DNA of 64,000 nt from Arthrobacter woluwensis (GTDB lineage: Bacteria; Actinomycetota; Actinomycetes; Actinomycetales; Micrococcaceae): NCBI RefSeq assembly GCF_030816155.1, contig NZ_JAUSXR010000001.1:3410001-3474000 (forward strand), read 5' to 3'. Position 1 is the first letter of the stretch. Every line of letters starts with the position of its first letter. Below, one piece after another: positions 47,653-57,393 of the stretch. The notes below the pieces were generated by a model. That model ran no database searches, was not told the DNA's origin, and saw only the letters and a list, made by a program, of their open reading frames with translations. Position numbers and translations under genes: made by a program.

Positions 47653-47961
47653 GGGCTCAGTCTATTGCGGAGCCGACGACGGCGCTCGGCGGCCGGCCGT
47701 TCACGTCGCCGTGGCCGGTGGTTCAGGAAGTGTCCTTACGGCGTGCGGCAGGCCAACGCAATGCGGCCCGGCCAGAAGTCACGGACTATCCACGGCCGGT
47801 TAACCTCTCGTTCACCTTTAACCGCGGATCCCTTTACCTCGGCTCTTTAGTTTCGTTGAAGGTACAAAGGTACGCATCGTCGGCAGGACCGTCACGCACC
47901 CGATCGGGGCGGAAGGCAGAGTCCGGGCCGACGCGACATCAGGACCCTGAAAGGGAACATT
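47653..47961 (+). other. 309-base divergent control region of the FUSC gene and pstS
   Basis: It contains the minus-strand -10 hexamer of the FUSC gene (47659-47664, TAGACT), the PHO-box-like repeat (47799-47820), an AT-richer stretch with a short direct repeat AAGGTAC (near 47860-47874), and the AAAGGG ribosome site of pstS. I see no gene in it. Confidence 0.6.
47799..47820 (+). promoter_or_regulatory. PHO-box-like direct repeats upstream of pstS
   Basis: Two adjoining 11-base units, GTTAACCTCTC and GTTCACCTTTA, fit the actinobacterial PhoP-type PHO box (GTTCACC units every 11 bases). They lie 140 bases before pstS and suggest phosphate-starvation control. No phoP or phoR gene is in the window. 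Confidence 0.65.
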
Positions 47962-49080
47962 GTGAAGGCTCTCCGCTTCGGCCGCCATGCGGCACTCGCA
48001 GTCGTCGCAGCAGGCGCTCTGGCGCTGACCGCTTGCGGCTCGGACAACGCGACCGGCAACACCACGGCTGCCCCCAGCAACAACGGTCCCAAGGTCACCG
48101 GCACCCTGACCGGCGTCGGCGCCTCCTCGCAGGGTGCGGCCATGGATGCCTGGAAGACCGGCTTCGCCGGCGCCAACCAGGGCGCCAGCGTGCAGTACTC
48201 CCCGGACGGCTCCGGCGCGGGCCGTAAGGCCCTCCTGGACGGCTCCGCCCAGTTCGCGGGTTCCGACGCTTACCTGAAGGACGAGGAGTACGCCTCCTCC
48301 AAGGAGAAGTGCGGCCCCAACGGCGCCATCAACATCCCGGTGTACATCTCCCCGATCGCCGTGGCCTTCAACCTGCCGGACGTCAAGGAGCTCAAGCTCG
48401 ACGCCGACACCACCGCCAAGATCTTCCGCGGCCAGGTCTCCAAGTGGAACGACGCGGCCATCGCCAAGCTGAACCCGGGCGTCACCCTGCCCGACCTCAA
48501 GGTCACCCCGGTGAACCGCTCGGACGACTCCGGCACCACCAAGAACTTCACGGACTACCTGTCCGCCGTGGCTCCGTCGGTCTGGACCGACAAGGCCGAT
48601 GGCGTGTGGCCGTCTTCGCTCAAGGGTGAGAACGCCAAGGGCACCTCCGGTGTGGTCAAGACCGTCACCGACACCCCCGGCGCCGTGACCTACGCGGATG
48701 ACTCCGCCGTCTCCGGCAAGCTCGGCGTGGCCTCCATCAAGGTCGGCGAGAGCTTCGTGAAGCCGAACGCCGAGGGCGCCGCCAAGGCCGTCGAGACCGG
48801 CAAGTCCGTGGAAGGCCGCGCTCAGGGCGACCTCTCCCTGAAGATCGACCGCAAGACCACGGACTCCGCGGCCTACCCGCTGACCCTGGCCTCGTTCCAC
48901 ATCCTGTGCACCACCTACAAGGACCAGGCCACCGTGGACCTGATCAAGGCGTTCGAGAACTACGTGGTGAGCGACGCCGGCCAGCAGGCCGCCGCCGACG
49001 CCGCCAAGTCCGCGCCGCTGAGCAAGAGCCTTCAGGAGAAGGCCAAGGCCGCGATCGAGCAGATCAAGGTCAAGGGCTAG
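47962..49080 (+). CDS. pstS: Phosphate ABC transporter substrate-binding lipoprotein
   Basis: PstS captures phosphate outside the membrane for the PstCAB pump. It has 372 residues. The lipoprotein signal peptide ends at LALTACGS (lipid-anchored cysteine at about 25). A T/N/G linker follows, then the type II binding-protein fold with VTGTLTGVGASSQGAAMDAW, the phosphate loop GSGAGRKALL and NRSDDSGTTKNF (about 179-190). The GTG follows an AAAGGGAAC ribosome site. It is separated from pstC by a 189-base structured spacer, which fits greater expression of PstS than of the permeases. Confidence 0.95.
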   Translation: MKALRFGRHAALAVVAAGALALTACGSDNATGNTTAAPSNNGPKVTGTLTGVGASSQGAAMDAWKTGFAGANQGASVQYSPDGSGAGRKALLDGSAQFAGSDAYLKDEEYASSKEKCGPNGAINIPVYISPIAVAFNLPDVKELKLDADTTAKIFRGQVSKWNDAAIAKLNPGVTLPDLKVTPVNRSDDSGTTKNFTDYLSAVAPSVWTDKADGVWPSSLKGENAKGTSGVVKTVTDTPGAVTYADDSAVSGKLGVASIKVGESFVKPNAEGAAKAVETGKSVEGRAQGDLSLKIDRKTTDSAAYPLTLASFHILCTTYKDQATVDLIKAFENYVVSDAGQQAAADAAKSAPLSKSLQEKAKAAIEQIKVKG

Positions 49081-49198
49081 CATTCCCCGCCCGGGAATGA
49101 CGGGTTCCCTGTCCAGAGCATTCTCCCCGACGTCGTGGGAACCGGGTTTCACACCCGGCGACCACGGCCCGGGGACGCGGAAGGCCTGGACAGGGAAC
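49081..49198 (+). promoter_or_regulatory. Structured pstS-pstC spacer
   Basis: A short hairpin (CATTCCC / GGGAATG, 49081-49099) sits at the very end of pstS. A 13-bp long-range stem (49104-49116 with 49186-49198) then encloses a further hairpin (CCGGGTTTCACACCCGG, 49142-49158). Together they form a three-stem RNA element that could attenuate or stabilise the upstream message. Confidence 0.6.
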
Positions 49199-49269
49199 TT
49201 TGCCGTTACCCACCCGATCGGGGAATCCGGCTGGGCCGGGACACCCGCACTGGACTGGAAGGCAGTTAA

Positions 49270-50202
49270 GTGAGCAGCAACACCATGACCGAGTCATCGG
49301 CCGCAGGACGGGCCGGCGACAAGGTCTTCTCCGGAGCCACTCTCGGCGCCGGGATCCTGATCCTCCTCGTCCTCTTCGGTGTGGCCGCATTCCTGGTCGC
49401 GCAGGCGATCCCCGCGTTCGTGGCCAACCCGGCCGACATCCAGGGCGGTGCCGGATTCTGGGCCTACATCTGGCCCATCATCATCGGCACCCTGATCGCC
49501 GCCGCGATCGCCCTGGTCATCGCGACCCCGGTGGCCATCGGCGTCGCGCTCTTCATCTCGCACTACGCCCCGCGCCGCCTGGCCTCCGCCCTCGGGTACG
49601 TCATCGACCTCCTGGCGGCCATCCCGTCCGTGGTCTACGGCGCCTGGGGCGCGGCGTTCCTGGCCAAGGAGATCTCCCCGGCCTACGACTGGCTGGCGGA
49701 CAACCTGGGCTGGATCCCGCTCTTCGCCGGACCCGCCTCGGCCACGGGCAAGACCATCCTCACGGCCGGCATCGTCCTGGCGGTCATGGTCCTGCCGATC
49801 ATCACGTCCCTCTCCCGCGAGATCTTCCTCCAGACGCCCAAGCTGCACGAGGAGGCCGCACTGGCCCTCGGCGCCACGCGTTGGGAGATGGTCCGCATGG
49901 CCGTCCTGCCCTTCGGCCGCCCCGGCATCATCAGTGCCATCATGCTCGGCCTCGGCCGTGCGCTCGGCGAGACCATGGCGGTCGCCCTGGTGCTCTCCTC
50001 GGGCGCCCTGACGGCCAGCCTGATCCAGAGCGGCAATCAGACCATCGCCGCCGAGATCGCCCTGAACTTCCCGGAGGCGTCCGGCATCAAGGTGAACACG
50101 CTGATCGCCGCCGGCCTGGTCCTCTTCGTCATCACCCTCGGCGTGAACATGATCGCGCGGTGGATCATCACCAAGCACAAGGAATTCTCGGGGGCCAACT
50201 GA
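49270..50202 (+). CDS. pstC: Phosphate ABC transporter permease PstC
   Basis: One of two permeases of the Pst importer. It has 310 residues with six membrane helices. FWAYIWPIIIGTLIAAAIAL starts the transport domain. The EAA loop, which contacts the PstB ATPase, is HEEAALALGATRWEMVRMAVLPFGRPG (about 195-221). The GTG start opens MSSNTMTESS after GGAAGGCAGTTAA. It is followed after one base by pstA. Confidence 0.95.
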   Translation: MSSNTMTESSAAGRAGDKVFSGATLGAGILILLVLFGVAAFLVAQAIPAFVANPADIQGGAGFWAYIWPIIIGTLIAAAIALVIATPVAIGVALFISHYAPRRLASALGYVIDLLAAIPSVVYGAWGAAFLAKEISPAYDWLADNLGWIPLFAGPASATGKTILTAGIVLAVMVLPIITSLSREIFLQTPKLHEEAALALGATRWEMVRMAVLPFGRPGIISAIMLGLGRALGETMAVALVLSSGALTASLIQSGNQTIAAEIALNFPEASGIKVNTLIAAGLVLFVITLGVNMIARWIITKHKEFSGAN

Positions 50203-50203
50203 C

Positions 50204-51313
50204 ATGACCACCACCCTGACACCCAATCGCCGCCGCTCCGCGCTGACCAAGGGGCAGCTGCCCAAGTACGCCCCGTGGGTCGTGCTGGGCGCGTCCCTCG
50301 TCGTCGGCGCGGCGCTCGTGAACCTCATCGGGTTCAACCCGTTCGGCTGGGGCCTGATCTCCGCCATCCTCTTCACCGTGGGCCTCGTGGCCTGGAGCGG
50401 TTCCGTGGAGGGCGCCCGCAAGGCGAAGGACAAGCTCGCCACCTGCCTGGTGTTCGGCTCCTTCATCATCGCGGTCCTCCCGCTGATCTCGGTCATCTGG
50501 ACGGCGCTGGTGAACGGCATCCCGGGCCTCATGACCCCCGGCTTCCTCGGCACCTCGATGAACGGCGTGACCGGTGTGGCCGACAACAAGGCCGTGGAGA
50601 ACGGCACGAGGGTCCTGGGCGGCGTGTACCACGCGCTGATCGGCACCCTGCAGATCACGGCCCTGGCCACGGTCATCTCCGTGCCGGTGGGTCTTCTCAC
50701 GGCGGTCTACCTCGTCGAGTACGGCAACGACCGTTTCCTGGCCCGCGCCATCACCTTCTTCGTGGACGTCATGACCGGCATCCCGTCGATCGTGGCCGGT
50801 CTGTTCGCGGCCGCGTTCTTCTTCATCGTGGTGGGCCCCGGCACCAAGACCGGCGCGGTCGCCGCGATCGCGCTCTCGGTGCTCATGATCCCCGTGGTGG
50901 TGCGCTCCAGTGAGGAGATGCTCAAGATCGTCCCGAACGAGCTCCGCGAGGCCGCCTACGCCCTGGGCGTGCGCAAGTGGCGCACGATCGTGAAGGTCGT
51001 CATCCCGACGGCGATCTCCGGCATCGCGTCCGGCGTCACCCTGGCGATCGCCCGCGTCATCGGCGAGACGGCGCCCATCCTCGTCACCGCCGGCTTCGCG
51101 ACCGCGATCAACAACAACGTGTTCGGCGGGTGGATGGCTTCGCTCCCGACGTACATCTACACGCAGATCCTGAACCCGACGTCGCCGTCCAACCCCGGTC
51201 CGTCGGACCAGCGGGCCTGGGGCGCGGCCCTGGTCCTGATTATCCTGGTGATGCTGCTGAACCTCATCGCCCGCCTGATCGCACGGGTCTTCGCGCCCAA
51301 GCAGGGCCGCTAG
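50204..51313 (+). CDS. pstA: Phosphate ABC transporter permease PstA
   Basis: The second permease of the Pst importer. It has 369 residues, longer than usual by an N-terminal pair of helices (about 25-60) before the conserved six-helix domain. The domain includes [20 protein letters not shown] and [20 protein letters not shown]. The EAA loop is [29 protein letters not shown] (about 245-273). It lies one base after pstC and 35 before pstB. Confidence 0.95.
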   Translation: MTTTLTPNRRRSALTKGQLPKYAPWVVLGASLVVGAALVNLIGFNPFGWGLISAILFTVGLVAWSGSVEGARKAKDKLATCLVFGSFIIAVLPLISVIWTALVNGIPGLMTPGFLGTSMNGVTGVADNKAVENGTRVLGGVYHALIGTLQITALATVISVPVGLLTAVYLVEYGNDRFLARAITFFVDVMTGIPSIVAGLFAAAFFFIVVGPGTKTGAVAAIALSVLMIPVVVRSSEEMLKIVPNELREAAYALGVRKWRTIVKVVIPTAISGIASGVTLAIARVIGETAPILVTAGFATAINNNVFGGWMASLPTYIYTQILNPTSPSNPGPSDQRAWGAALVLIILVMLLNLIARLIARVFAPKQGR

Positions 51314-51348
51314 AGACACCCACTGAAGATTCCGAAGGAACCACAGCA

Positions 51349-52128
51349 ATGAGCAAGAGAATCGACGTCAAGGACCTGAACGTCTACTACGGCAACTTCC
51401 TGGCCGTGGAGGGTGTCAACATCAACATCGAGGCCAAGTCGGTCACGGCCTTCATCGGCCCGTCCGGCTGCGGCAAGTCGACCTTCCTCCGCACGCTGAA
51501 CCGCATGCACGAGGTGCTGCCGGGCGCACACGTGGAAGGCGAGGTCCTGCTGGACGGCGCGGACATCTACGGCCCCGGCGTCGATCCGGTGACCGTCCGC
51601 ACGAACATCGGCATGGTGTTCCAGCGCCCCAACCCGTTCCCCACCATGTCGATCCGGGACAACGTCCTGGCCGGCGTGAAGCTGAACAACAAGCGGATCT
51701 CCAAGGGCGAGGCCGACGCCCTGGTGGAGAAGTCCCTGCAGGGCGCCAACCTCTGGAACGAGGTCAAGGACCGTCTGGACAAGCCCGGTTCGGGCCTCTC
51801 GGGTGGCCAGCAGCAGCGTCTCTGCATCGCCCGTGCGATCGCGGTGGAACCGGCCGTGCTGCTCATGGACGAGCCGTGTTCCGCTCTGGACCCGATCTCG
51901 ACCCTCGCGGTGGAGGACCTCATCAATGAGCTCAAGGACTCCTACACCGTGGTGATCGTGACCCACAACATGCAGCAGGCCGCCCGCGTCTCTGACAGGA
52001 CGGCGTTCTTCAACATCGCGGGCACTGGCAAGCCGGGCAAGCTCATCGAATTCGCGGACACCAGCACCATCTTCAACAACCCGAGCCAGAAGGCCACCGA
52101 GGACTACGTCTCCGGCCGCTTCGGGTGA
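51349..52128 (+). CDS. pstB: Phosphate ABC transporter ATP-binding protein PstB
   Basis: The ATPase of the Pst importer, 259 residues. Walker [10 protein letters not shown] is at about residues 38-46. The Q-loop is in [14 protein letters not shown], the ABC signature is [16 protein letters not shown] (about 150-165), and Walker B is [12 protein letters not shown]. The switch histidine is in [13 protein letters not shown]. The ATG at 51349 follows AAGGAACCACAGCA. It is the last gene of the operon, with a perfect hairpin 25 bases downstream. No phoU gene follows; a PhoU-like DUF47 protein is encoded 9 kb away beside the PiT transporter. Confidence 0.97.
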   Translation: MSKRIDVKDLNVYYGNFLAVEGVNINIEAKSVTAFIGPSGCGKSTFLRTLNRMHEVLPGAHVEGEVLLDGADIYGPGVDPVTVRTNIGMVFQRPNPFPTMSIRDNVLAGVKLNNKRISKGEADALVEKSLQGANLWNEVKDRLDKPGSGLSGGQQQRLCIARAIAVEPAVLLMDEPCSALDPISTLAVEDLINELKDSYTVVIVTHNMQQAARVSDRTAFFNIAGTGKPGKLIEFADTSTIFNNPSQKATEDYVSGRFG

Positions 52129-52152
52129 TCCTTCCGGACGACCCCCGGTGAT

Positions 52153-52188
52153 GCAGAAGACCCACGGAAATGTCCGTGGGTCTTCTGC
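52153..52188. terminator. Terminator between convergent pstB and the MFS gene
   Basis: A perfect 16-bp stem (52153-52168 with 52173-52188) with an AATG loop. Its core GACCCACGGAAAT is shared with the palindrome at 10039-10074, while the flanking parts of the arms differ but remain complementary. Confidence 0.9.
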
Positions 52189-52223
52189 GTTGGCGGGGGT
52201 GAAACCGGCCGGCGTCAGTGCGG

Positions 52224-53636
52224 TCAGTGCGTGAAGTCCGCCGAGATCTCGGCGAGCGTGCGGCCCTTCGTCTCCGGCGCGAGCCACTGTGAGAGCGCCG
52301 CTCCCAGGAACGCGACGACGGCGGCCACCACCATGCTGGGCCCCATGCCGATGTTGGTGATCGCCCAGGGCAGGGCGAAGGTGCCGAGCGCGGCGCCGAT
52401 GCGGCTGAACGATGCCGCGAAGCCCATGCCGATGCCCCGCAGGTGGCCCGGGAACACCTCGGCCGGGTAGACCTGGGTCATCGTGGTGTAGCCGGCGTTG
52501 AAGAACGAGAACGCCAGGAAGAGCACGAGCACGAGGATCGCCGGGGCGTCCGCCCAGACTCCGATCACGAGCAGGATGCCCGCGCACAGCCACTGGCCGG
52601 GCACGGTGAGGATGCGGCGTCCGAGCCGGTCGATCAGCAGCACCGTGGTGACGACGCCCGCGGCCGCCAGCGCGGACAGCCCCACGCCGCCCGCCCAGCC
52701 GCCGCCGAAGCCGAACTGGTGGAGGACGTCGTCGGCGAACGTGGCGATCGCGAAGTACGGGGTGACAGCACAGAACCAGAAGCCCGAGGTGAACAGGGTG
52801 GTCCGCCAGTACTGCGGGGAGAACAGCATCTTGAAGGAGGCGTTCTTGAGGGGGGTCTTGTCCCGGGCGGCCTGGGCTTCCTGGATCGCGCGCAGGTCGA
52901 TCTCCTCCGTGATGCTGTGGTGCATCTGCGGGGACTCGACGTACTTGCGGGCGATCGCGAGTGCTTCGTCGCGGCGGCCCTTGGTGATGAGCCAGCTCGG
53001 GGACTCGGGAAGGCCGATGCGGGCCAGGAACAGGACGAGGGCGAGGACCGTGCTGGTGCCGATCACGATCCGCCAGGGGGTGCCGGCGTCGTGCAGGGCG
53101 GTTCCGATGATGAACGCCATCATGAAGCCGATGTACCAGGCGATCAGCGTCAGTCCGAGGAGCCGCCCGCGGAGTTTGGGCGGGGAGAACTCGGACAGCA
53201 GCGGTCCGCCGATGGAGTACTCGCCGCCGATCGCGACGCCCATGAAGAAGCGGATGAGAGCCAGCTGGACCACGGCCCCGTCCCCGGTGGTCACGAAGAA
53301 CTGCGCGGCCGAGGCGAGCAGGAACAGTCCCATGTCGATGAGGAACATGGGCTTGCGGCCGAATTTGTCGGCGGCCCAGCCGGCGAGCGGCGATCCGACG
53401 AAGATCCCGACGAGCGGTCCGGCCGCGATCAGCCCGAGGGACAGCTCGTCCAGCTGGAGGTCCGCCCGCATGAGGCCCGTGACGGGACCGATGATGCCGA
53501 GGATGTAGCCGTCGAGGAACATGCCCCCGATGAAGACGGCGACGAGGCGCACCATGAACCGGCGCTTGAATCGGGAGTCGGTCGGTTTCGCAGTGGAGGG
53601 GTAGACGGAGGCCGTCGTACCGGTCGGTTGGGTCAT
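52224..53636 (-). CDS. MFS transporter, sugar-porter/metabolite:proton symporter type
   Basis: A 470-residue, 12-helix transporter of the sugar-porter-like MFS group. FIGGMFLDGYILGIIGPVTG (first helix, with the acidic residue typical of aromatic-acid and metabolite symporters), GWAADKFGRKPMFLIDMG (loop 2-3), PESPSWLITKGRRDEAL before the central loop, and LIDRLGRRILTVPG (loop 8-9) are the signatures. The ATG at 53636 has AAGGGAAC at a good distance; the frame upstream to 53804 is non-conserved. The promoter near 53925-53953 is about 280 bases upstream. Substrate unknown. Confidence 0.88.
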   Translation of the reverse strand: MTQPTGTTASVYPSTAKPTDSRFKRRFMVRLVAVFIGGMFLDGYILGIIGPVTGLMRADLQLDELSLGLIAAGPLVGIFVGSPLAGWAADKFGRKPMFLIDMGLFLLASAAQFFVTTGDGAVVQLALIRFFMGVAIGGEYSIGGPLLSEFSPPKLRGRLLGLTLIAWYIGFMMAFIIGTALHDAGTPWRIVIGTSTVLALVLFLARIGLPESPSWLITKGRRDEALAIARKYVESPQMHHSITEEIDLRAIQEAQAARDKTPLKNASFKMLFSPQYWRTTLFTSGFWFCAVTPYFAIATFADDVLHQFGFGGGWAGGVGLSALAAAGVVTTVLLIDRLGRRILTVPGQWLCAGILLVIGVWADAPAILVLVLFLAFSFFNAGYTTMTQVYPAEVFPGHLRGIGMGFAASFSRIGAALGTFALPWAITNIGMGPSMVVAAVVAFLGAALSQWLAPETKGRTLAEISADFTH

Positions 53637-53901
53637 GGAGTGCAGTTCCCTTCTGGCTTCAGCGGAGGCCGCTGACGGCGCCAGAGCGCCTTGTCCGGGA
53701 CGCGCGGGTGACCTGTGGTCCGGTGCGGCGGATGGACGAGCCGTAGGGCCCGCTGCCAGCCGGGATGCCGCGCTGGACGCACGAGGTGACTCCGGCGTCG
53801 TCATGGATCACGGTCCGCTGAGCCGATCCTGCGGGTTCCTGGCCTCCGGGTCGCACGCGGCGCCCCTGAGGTCAGATCCCGGACCGGCGTCGGCGGGAGT
53901 G

Positions 53902-53953
53902 TGACATATGACTCATATATCAGAACCCTAGGGTGACGCTCCGGCTTGGTCAA
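53902..53953 (-). promoter_or_regulatory. Promoter and palindromic operator of the MFS gene
   Basis: On the minus strand TTGACC (53948-53953) and TAGGGT (53925-53930) are 17 bases apart. Directly downstream, 53902-53922 is a near-perfect palindrome whose core ATATGA-C-TCATAT is exact. It covers the predicted start of transcription, a classic repressor position (GntR- or MarR-like sites look similar). No regulator gene is adjacent. Confidence 0.65.
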
Positions 53954-54048
53954 GAGTATGACGGAGCGGTTTCCGACCTGGGTTCCGGACCGCGACGGCG
54001 GCGTGGGTGCGGGTTGTCCCCGGTGACCTGGGCGATCCCTTGAACGCC

Positions 54049-54113
54049 GAAACCGTGGGTTCCCGTCGAAACCGTGTATTAAACACGCGGTTTCGACGGG
54101 AACCCACGGTTTC
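54049..54113 (-). terminator. Long palindrome after tctA with a doubled word per arm
   Basis: A perfect 26-bp stem (54049-54074 with 54088-54113), extendable through GTGT/ACAC in the loop. GAAACCGTG occurs twice in the left arm (54049 and 54068, a 19-base period). It lies 43 bases beyond the tctA stop codon. Confidence 0.8.
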
Positions 54114-54156
54114 AGCGGGGGCTCAGCGGGGGCGCGCCGGACCCCGACGCCCGCCC

Positions 54157-55665
54157 TCAGACCAGCGCGTCCGCCTTCGGGGCGCGGGTCCGCTTCCAGG
54201 CCGCGATGAGGAGCGGGGCCAGGGCGATCAGTGCGACGATCACGTACACCGTCACGCCCACCGGCTCGTTGAACAGGCCCGAGAGGTCGCCGCCGCTCAG
54301 CTGGAGTGCCTTGCGGAGCTGCCCCTCGATCCGCGGTCCGAGGATCAGGCCGATGATCAGCGGCAGCACGGGAAGTCCGAAGCGCCGCATCGCGAAGCCG
54401 AGGGCGCCCAGCACCAGGAGGATCACCAGGTCGAACGCCTGCAGATTCACCGCGTACGCCCCGAGCGAGGCGAAGAACAGGATGCCGGCGTACAGGTACG
54501 GACGCGGGATCTGCAGCAGCTTCGCCCAGAGAGGCGCCATCGGCAGGTTGATCACCAGCAGCAGCGTGTTCCCGATGAAGAGGCTCGCGATCAGGCCCCA
54601 CACCAGATCCGGCTCCTTCTGGAAGAGCAGCGGACCCGGCTGGATGTTGAACTGGGTCAGGGCCGCCAGCATGATGGCCGCCGTCGCGTTGGTCGGCAGG
54701 CCCAGCGCCAGGGCCGGCGTCAGCGTGCCCGCCGCGGAGGCGTTGTTGGCCGCCTCCGGACCCGCGACGCCCTCGATGGCGCCGTGCCCGAACTCCTCCG
54801 GGTGCTTGGACAGTTTCTTCTCCGTGACGTAGGAGAGGAAGGTCGGGATCTCGGCGCCGCCGGCCGGCATGGCGCCGAAGGGGAAGCCCAGGGCGGTGCC
54901 CCGCAGCCATGGCTTCCAAGACCGCTTCCAGTCCTCCTTGCCCATCCACGGCTGACCCACCGGAATGGTGTCCATCCGCTTGCGGCGCAGGTGGGCGGCG
55001 ATCCAGAGGGCCTCGCCCACCGCGAAGATGGCGACCGCCACCACCACGATGTCCAGGCCGTCCGTCAGCAGCGGGATGCCGAACACCAGACGCTGCTGTC
55101 CGCTCACCGGGTCGAGCCCGATCAGGCCGATCGCCAGGCCGAGGCCCAGAGAGGCGAAGCCGCGGATCTTCGAGGACCCCAGCACCGCGGTGACGGTCAG
55201 GAGACCCAGGATCATGATCGCCAGGTAACTCGAGGGGCCCAGGCTGACCGCGAACTGCACGACGGCGGGCGCGAACGCCGCCAGGAGGGCCGTGCCGATG
55301 GTGCCGGCCACGAAGGAGCCGATCGCCGCCGTGGCGAGGGCCTGTGCCGCGCGGCCCGCTTTCGCCATCTTGTGGCCTTCGATGGCGGTGACGACGGTGG
55401 AGGATTCGCCTGGGGTGTTGAGCAGGATCGAGGTCGTGGACCCGCCGTACATGCCGCCGTAGTAGATGCCCGCGAACATGATGAGGGCGCCGGTCGGTTC
55501 CAGATTGGTGGTCACCGGCAGCAGGAGCGCCAGGGCCATGGCCGGACCGATGCCCGGCAGCACGCCCACGGCGGTGCCCAGGAGGACGCCGATGCAGGCG
55601 AAGAGCAGATTGGTGGGCGTCGCGGCGGTGGCGAAGCCGTGCATGAGGTTGTTGAGGATGTCCAT
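54157..55665 (-). CDS. tctA: Tripartite tricarboxylate transporter, large membrane subunit TctA
   Basis: The large membrane component of a TTT-family carboxylate importer. It has 502 residues and about 11-12 helices. The family signature [24 protein letters not shown] lies at about residues 64-87, with [18 protein letters not shown] after it. The second half repeats the pattern with [13 protein letters not shown] and [21 protein letters not shown]. The ATG lies one base beyond the tctB stop codon. Substrates of the family are citrate, tartrate and related acids; the exact one cannot be read. Confidence 0.94.
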   Translation of the reverse strand: MDILNNLMHGFATAATPTNLLFACIGVLLGTAVGVLPGIGPAMALALLLPVTTNLEPTGALIMFAGIYYGGMYGGSTTSILLNTPGESSTVVTAIEGHKMAKAGRAAQALATAAIGSFVAGTIGTALLAAFAPAVVQFAVSLGPSSYLAIMILGLLTVTAVLGSSKIRGFASLGLGLAIGLIGLDPVSGQQRLVFGIPLLTDGLDIVVVAVAIFAVGEALWIAAHLRRKRMDTIPVGQPWMGKEDWKRSWKPWLRGTALGFPFGAMPAGGAEIPTFLSYVTEKKLSKHPEEFGHGAIEGVAGPEAANNASAAGTLTPALALGLPTNATAAIMLAALTQFNIQPGPLLFQKEPDLVWGLIASLFIGNTLLLVINLPMAPLWAKLLQIPRPYLYAGILFFASLGAYAVNLQAFDLVILLVLGALGFAMRRFGLPVLPLIIGLILGPRIEGQLRKALQLSGGDLSGLFNEPVGVTVYVIVALIALAPLLIAAWKRTRAPKADALV

Positions 55666-55666
55666 G

Positions 55667-56251
55667 TCAGAGAATTCCCGCCAGGATCCCGGCCGGGAGG
55701 TGGATCCCGAGGCCGAGGTAGAAACCGTAGAAGGTGCCGACGGCCAGGATGAGCGAGACGATGCCGTCCCGCACATAGTGGCGGCTGCCCAGGGACCAGA
55801 CGCTGCCCCAGAACATGATGGTCCCGGAGATCACCCAGCCGAGGGGGTCGATCAGCACGATGTTCAGGATGAAGAAGCCGATCAGCGGCAGCACGGTCTT
55901 CCAGTCGGTGGGATGGCTGAGGTCGACATCCTCGCCCTCCTCGGCCTGGCCGCTGCCGCCCCGCAGGACGTTGACGGCCAGGAGCACGGCGCTGACCACG
56001 AGCAGCGATCCGATGATCACCGGCATGGTCTTCGGTCCCACCACGTCGGAGACGGAGTAGGGCACCGTGATGCGTGAGGCGTCCCAGAGCACGACGACGC
56101 CGGCCACGCCGAGCAGGGCGGCGATGCCCAGCTCGGCGCGGCTCCGGCGGCCGGGCGCGACGACCGCGGCGCGCTCGCCGCCGTCGTCGTGCCCGGCGCC
56201 GAGGCCTCCGGGGTCCGCGTGACCCCCGGCGTCTGCGGCGCTATGGCTCAC
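55667..56251 (-). CDS. tctB: Tripartite tricarboxylate transporter, small membrane subunit TctB
   Basis: The small four-helix subunit of the TTT importer, 194 residues. A glycine- and alanine-rich hydrophilic N-terminus (about 1-38) precedes helices at about 40-58, 74-95, 118-138 and 160-185. [22 protein letters not shown] is the typical second-helix sequence (P before the helix). The GTG start overlaps the tctC stop codon (GTGA), and its stop is one base before the tctA start, so all three are translationally linked. Confidence 0.9.
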   Translation of the reverse strand: MSHSAADAGGHADPGGLGAGHDDGGERAAVVAPGRRSRAELGIAALLGVAGVVVLWDASRITVPYSVSDVVGPKTMPVIIGSLLVVSAVLLAVNVLRGGSGQAEEGEDVDLSHPTDWKTVLPLIGFFILNIVLIDPLGWVISGTIMFWGSVWSLGSRHYVRDGIVSLILAVGTFYGFYLGLGIHLPAGILAGIL

Positions 56252-57264
56252 GCCAGGCCCAGCTTCTTCAGGACGTCGGCGACCCGCTGATCCTGGTCCT
56301 TCAGGTAGGCGCCGAACTCGTCGCCCGTGATGAACGCGTCAGTCCAGCCGTGGGTCTTGAGGGCGGCCTTCCACTCGTCCGTGTCGTGCATCTTCTTGAG
56401 GGTGGCGATCACCTTGTCGCGGTCGGCGTCGGAGATGCCGGGAGGGGCCACGATGCCGCGCCAGTTGGTGAATTCGAGGTCGATCCCGGATTCCTTGAAG
56501 GTGGGGGCGTCCACGCCGTCCAGCCGCTGGGCGCCGCTCACCGCGAGGACGCGGATCTCGCCCGACTTGATCTGGTCGATGTACTCGCCGGCGCCGGAGG
56601 CCGCGAAGCCGATCTTGTTGCCGAGGATGGCGGGCAGGAGGTCGCCGCCGCCGTCGAAGGAGACGAAGTTGACCTTCTTGGGCTCGATGCCCACGGCCTG
56701 CGCCAGCTGCATCGGCAGGAGGTGGTCCGGTCCGCCGGGGTTGGAGCCGCCGCCGACGGCGAGCTTGGAGGGGTCGGCCTTCCAGGCGTCCACCAGGTCC
56801 TTGATCGTCTTGTAAGGGGAGCTCTTGGGCACCATGATGGCGCCGGGCTCCTGGATCAGGCGGGCGAGCGGCACGGTCTCGGTGAGCTTGGCCGGGGACT
56901 TGTTGGTGTAGCTGGCGCCCACCACGCCCAGGCCCATGAGCATGGTGAGGTCCTTGTTGCCCTTTTCGTTGACCAGGCGGGCCAGGCCCACGGTGCCGCC
57001 GGCGCCGGCCAGGTTGAAGACCTCCACATTGGTGGCGGTCTTGGTCTCGCCCATGACCTTCGCGGCGGTGCGGGCCGTGGTGTCGTAACCGCCGCCGGGG
57101 CTGTTGGGGACCATGATGCGCAGGCCCTTGAGGGGTTCGCTGGAGGCGCCCGACGCCGAACCCTGGGGGTTCGAACCGCCGGAGCCGGTGACGCCGCAGC
57201 CGGTGGCGGCCAGAACGAGGCCCAGCGCGGCGGCGGCGAGGCGGACGGCTTTGAGTGAACGCAT
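56248..57264 (-). CDS. tctC: Tripartite tricarboxylate transporter, substrate-binding lipoprotein TctC
   Basis: The extracytoplasmic binding protein of the TTT importer (Bug family), 338 residues. The lipoprotein signal ends in LAATGCG (lipid cysteine at about 23). A G/S-rich linker follows. The binding fold opens with LRIMVPNSPGGGYDTTART (about 48-66), contains NLAGAGGTVGLARLV, and ends with the ligand-closing GDEFGAYLKDQDQRVADVLKKLG. The ATG at 57264 has an ideal AAAGGAAG site; the ATG at 57285 lacks one. It leads the operon and is divergent from the two-component system, which presumably controls it. Confidence 0.93.
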   Translation of the reverse strand: MRSLKAVRLAAAALGLVLAATGCGVTGSGGSNPQGSASGASSEPLKGLRIMVPNSPGGGYDTTARTAAKVMGETKTATNVEVFNLAGAGGTVGLARLVNEKGNKDLTMLMGLGVVGASYTNKSPAKLTETVPLARLIQEPGAIMVPKSSPYKTIKDLVDAWKADPSKLAVGGGSNPGGPDHLLPMQLAQAVGIEPKKVNFVSFDGGGDLLPAILGNKIGFAASGAGEYIDQIKSGEIRVLAVSGAQRLDGVDAPTFKESGIDLEFTNWRGIVAPPGISDADRDKVIATLKKMHDTDEWKAALKTHGWTDAFITGDEFGAYLKDQDQRVADVLKKLGLA

Positions 57265-57356
57265 TGGTACTTCCTTTGTTCGCATGACGTCGCTGTCATG
57301 AGGGGGTTCCGGAAAGAACGTGCTTCACGCTATGCGGGGATGTGAGGTGGGTCACC

Positions 57357-57393
57357 CTTGAGTTCTCAAAGATCGTTGTGTTCATTGTGTTCT
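57357..57393. promoter_or_regulatory. Candidate response-regulator site in the tctC/kinase divergent region
   Basis: TTGTGTTC is repeated at a 9-base step (57376-57383 and 57385-57392), next to an inverted TTGAG/CTCAA pair at 57358-57369. This AT-richer block is midway in the 218-base divergent gap, where a CitB-type regulator would bind. Inference from position and repetition only. Confidence 0.45.

Larger units (their letters stand above)
53637..54156 (-). other. 520-base gap upstream of the MFS gene
   Basis: Reading on the minus strand, it holds the tctA-side palindrome (54049-54113), then a sigma-70-type promoter and operator (53902-53953), then about 280 bases of GC-rich leader for the MFS gene with no convincing open frame or recognised riboswitch. 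Confidence 0.55.
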
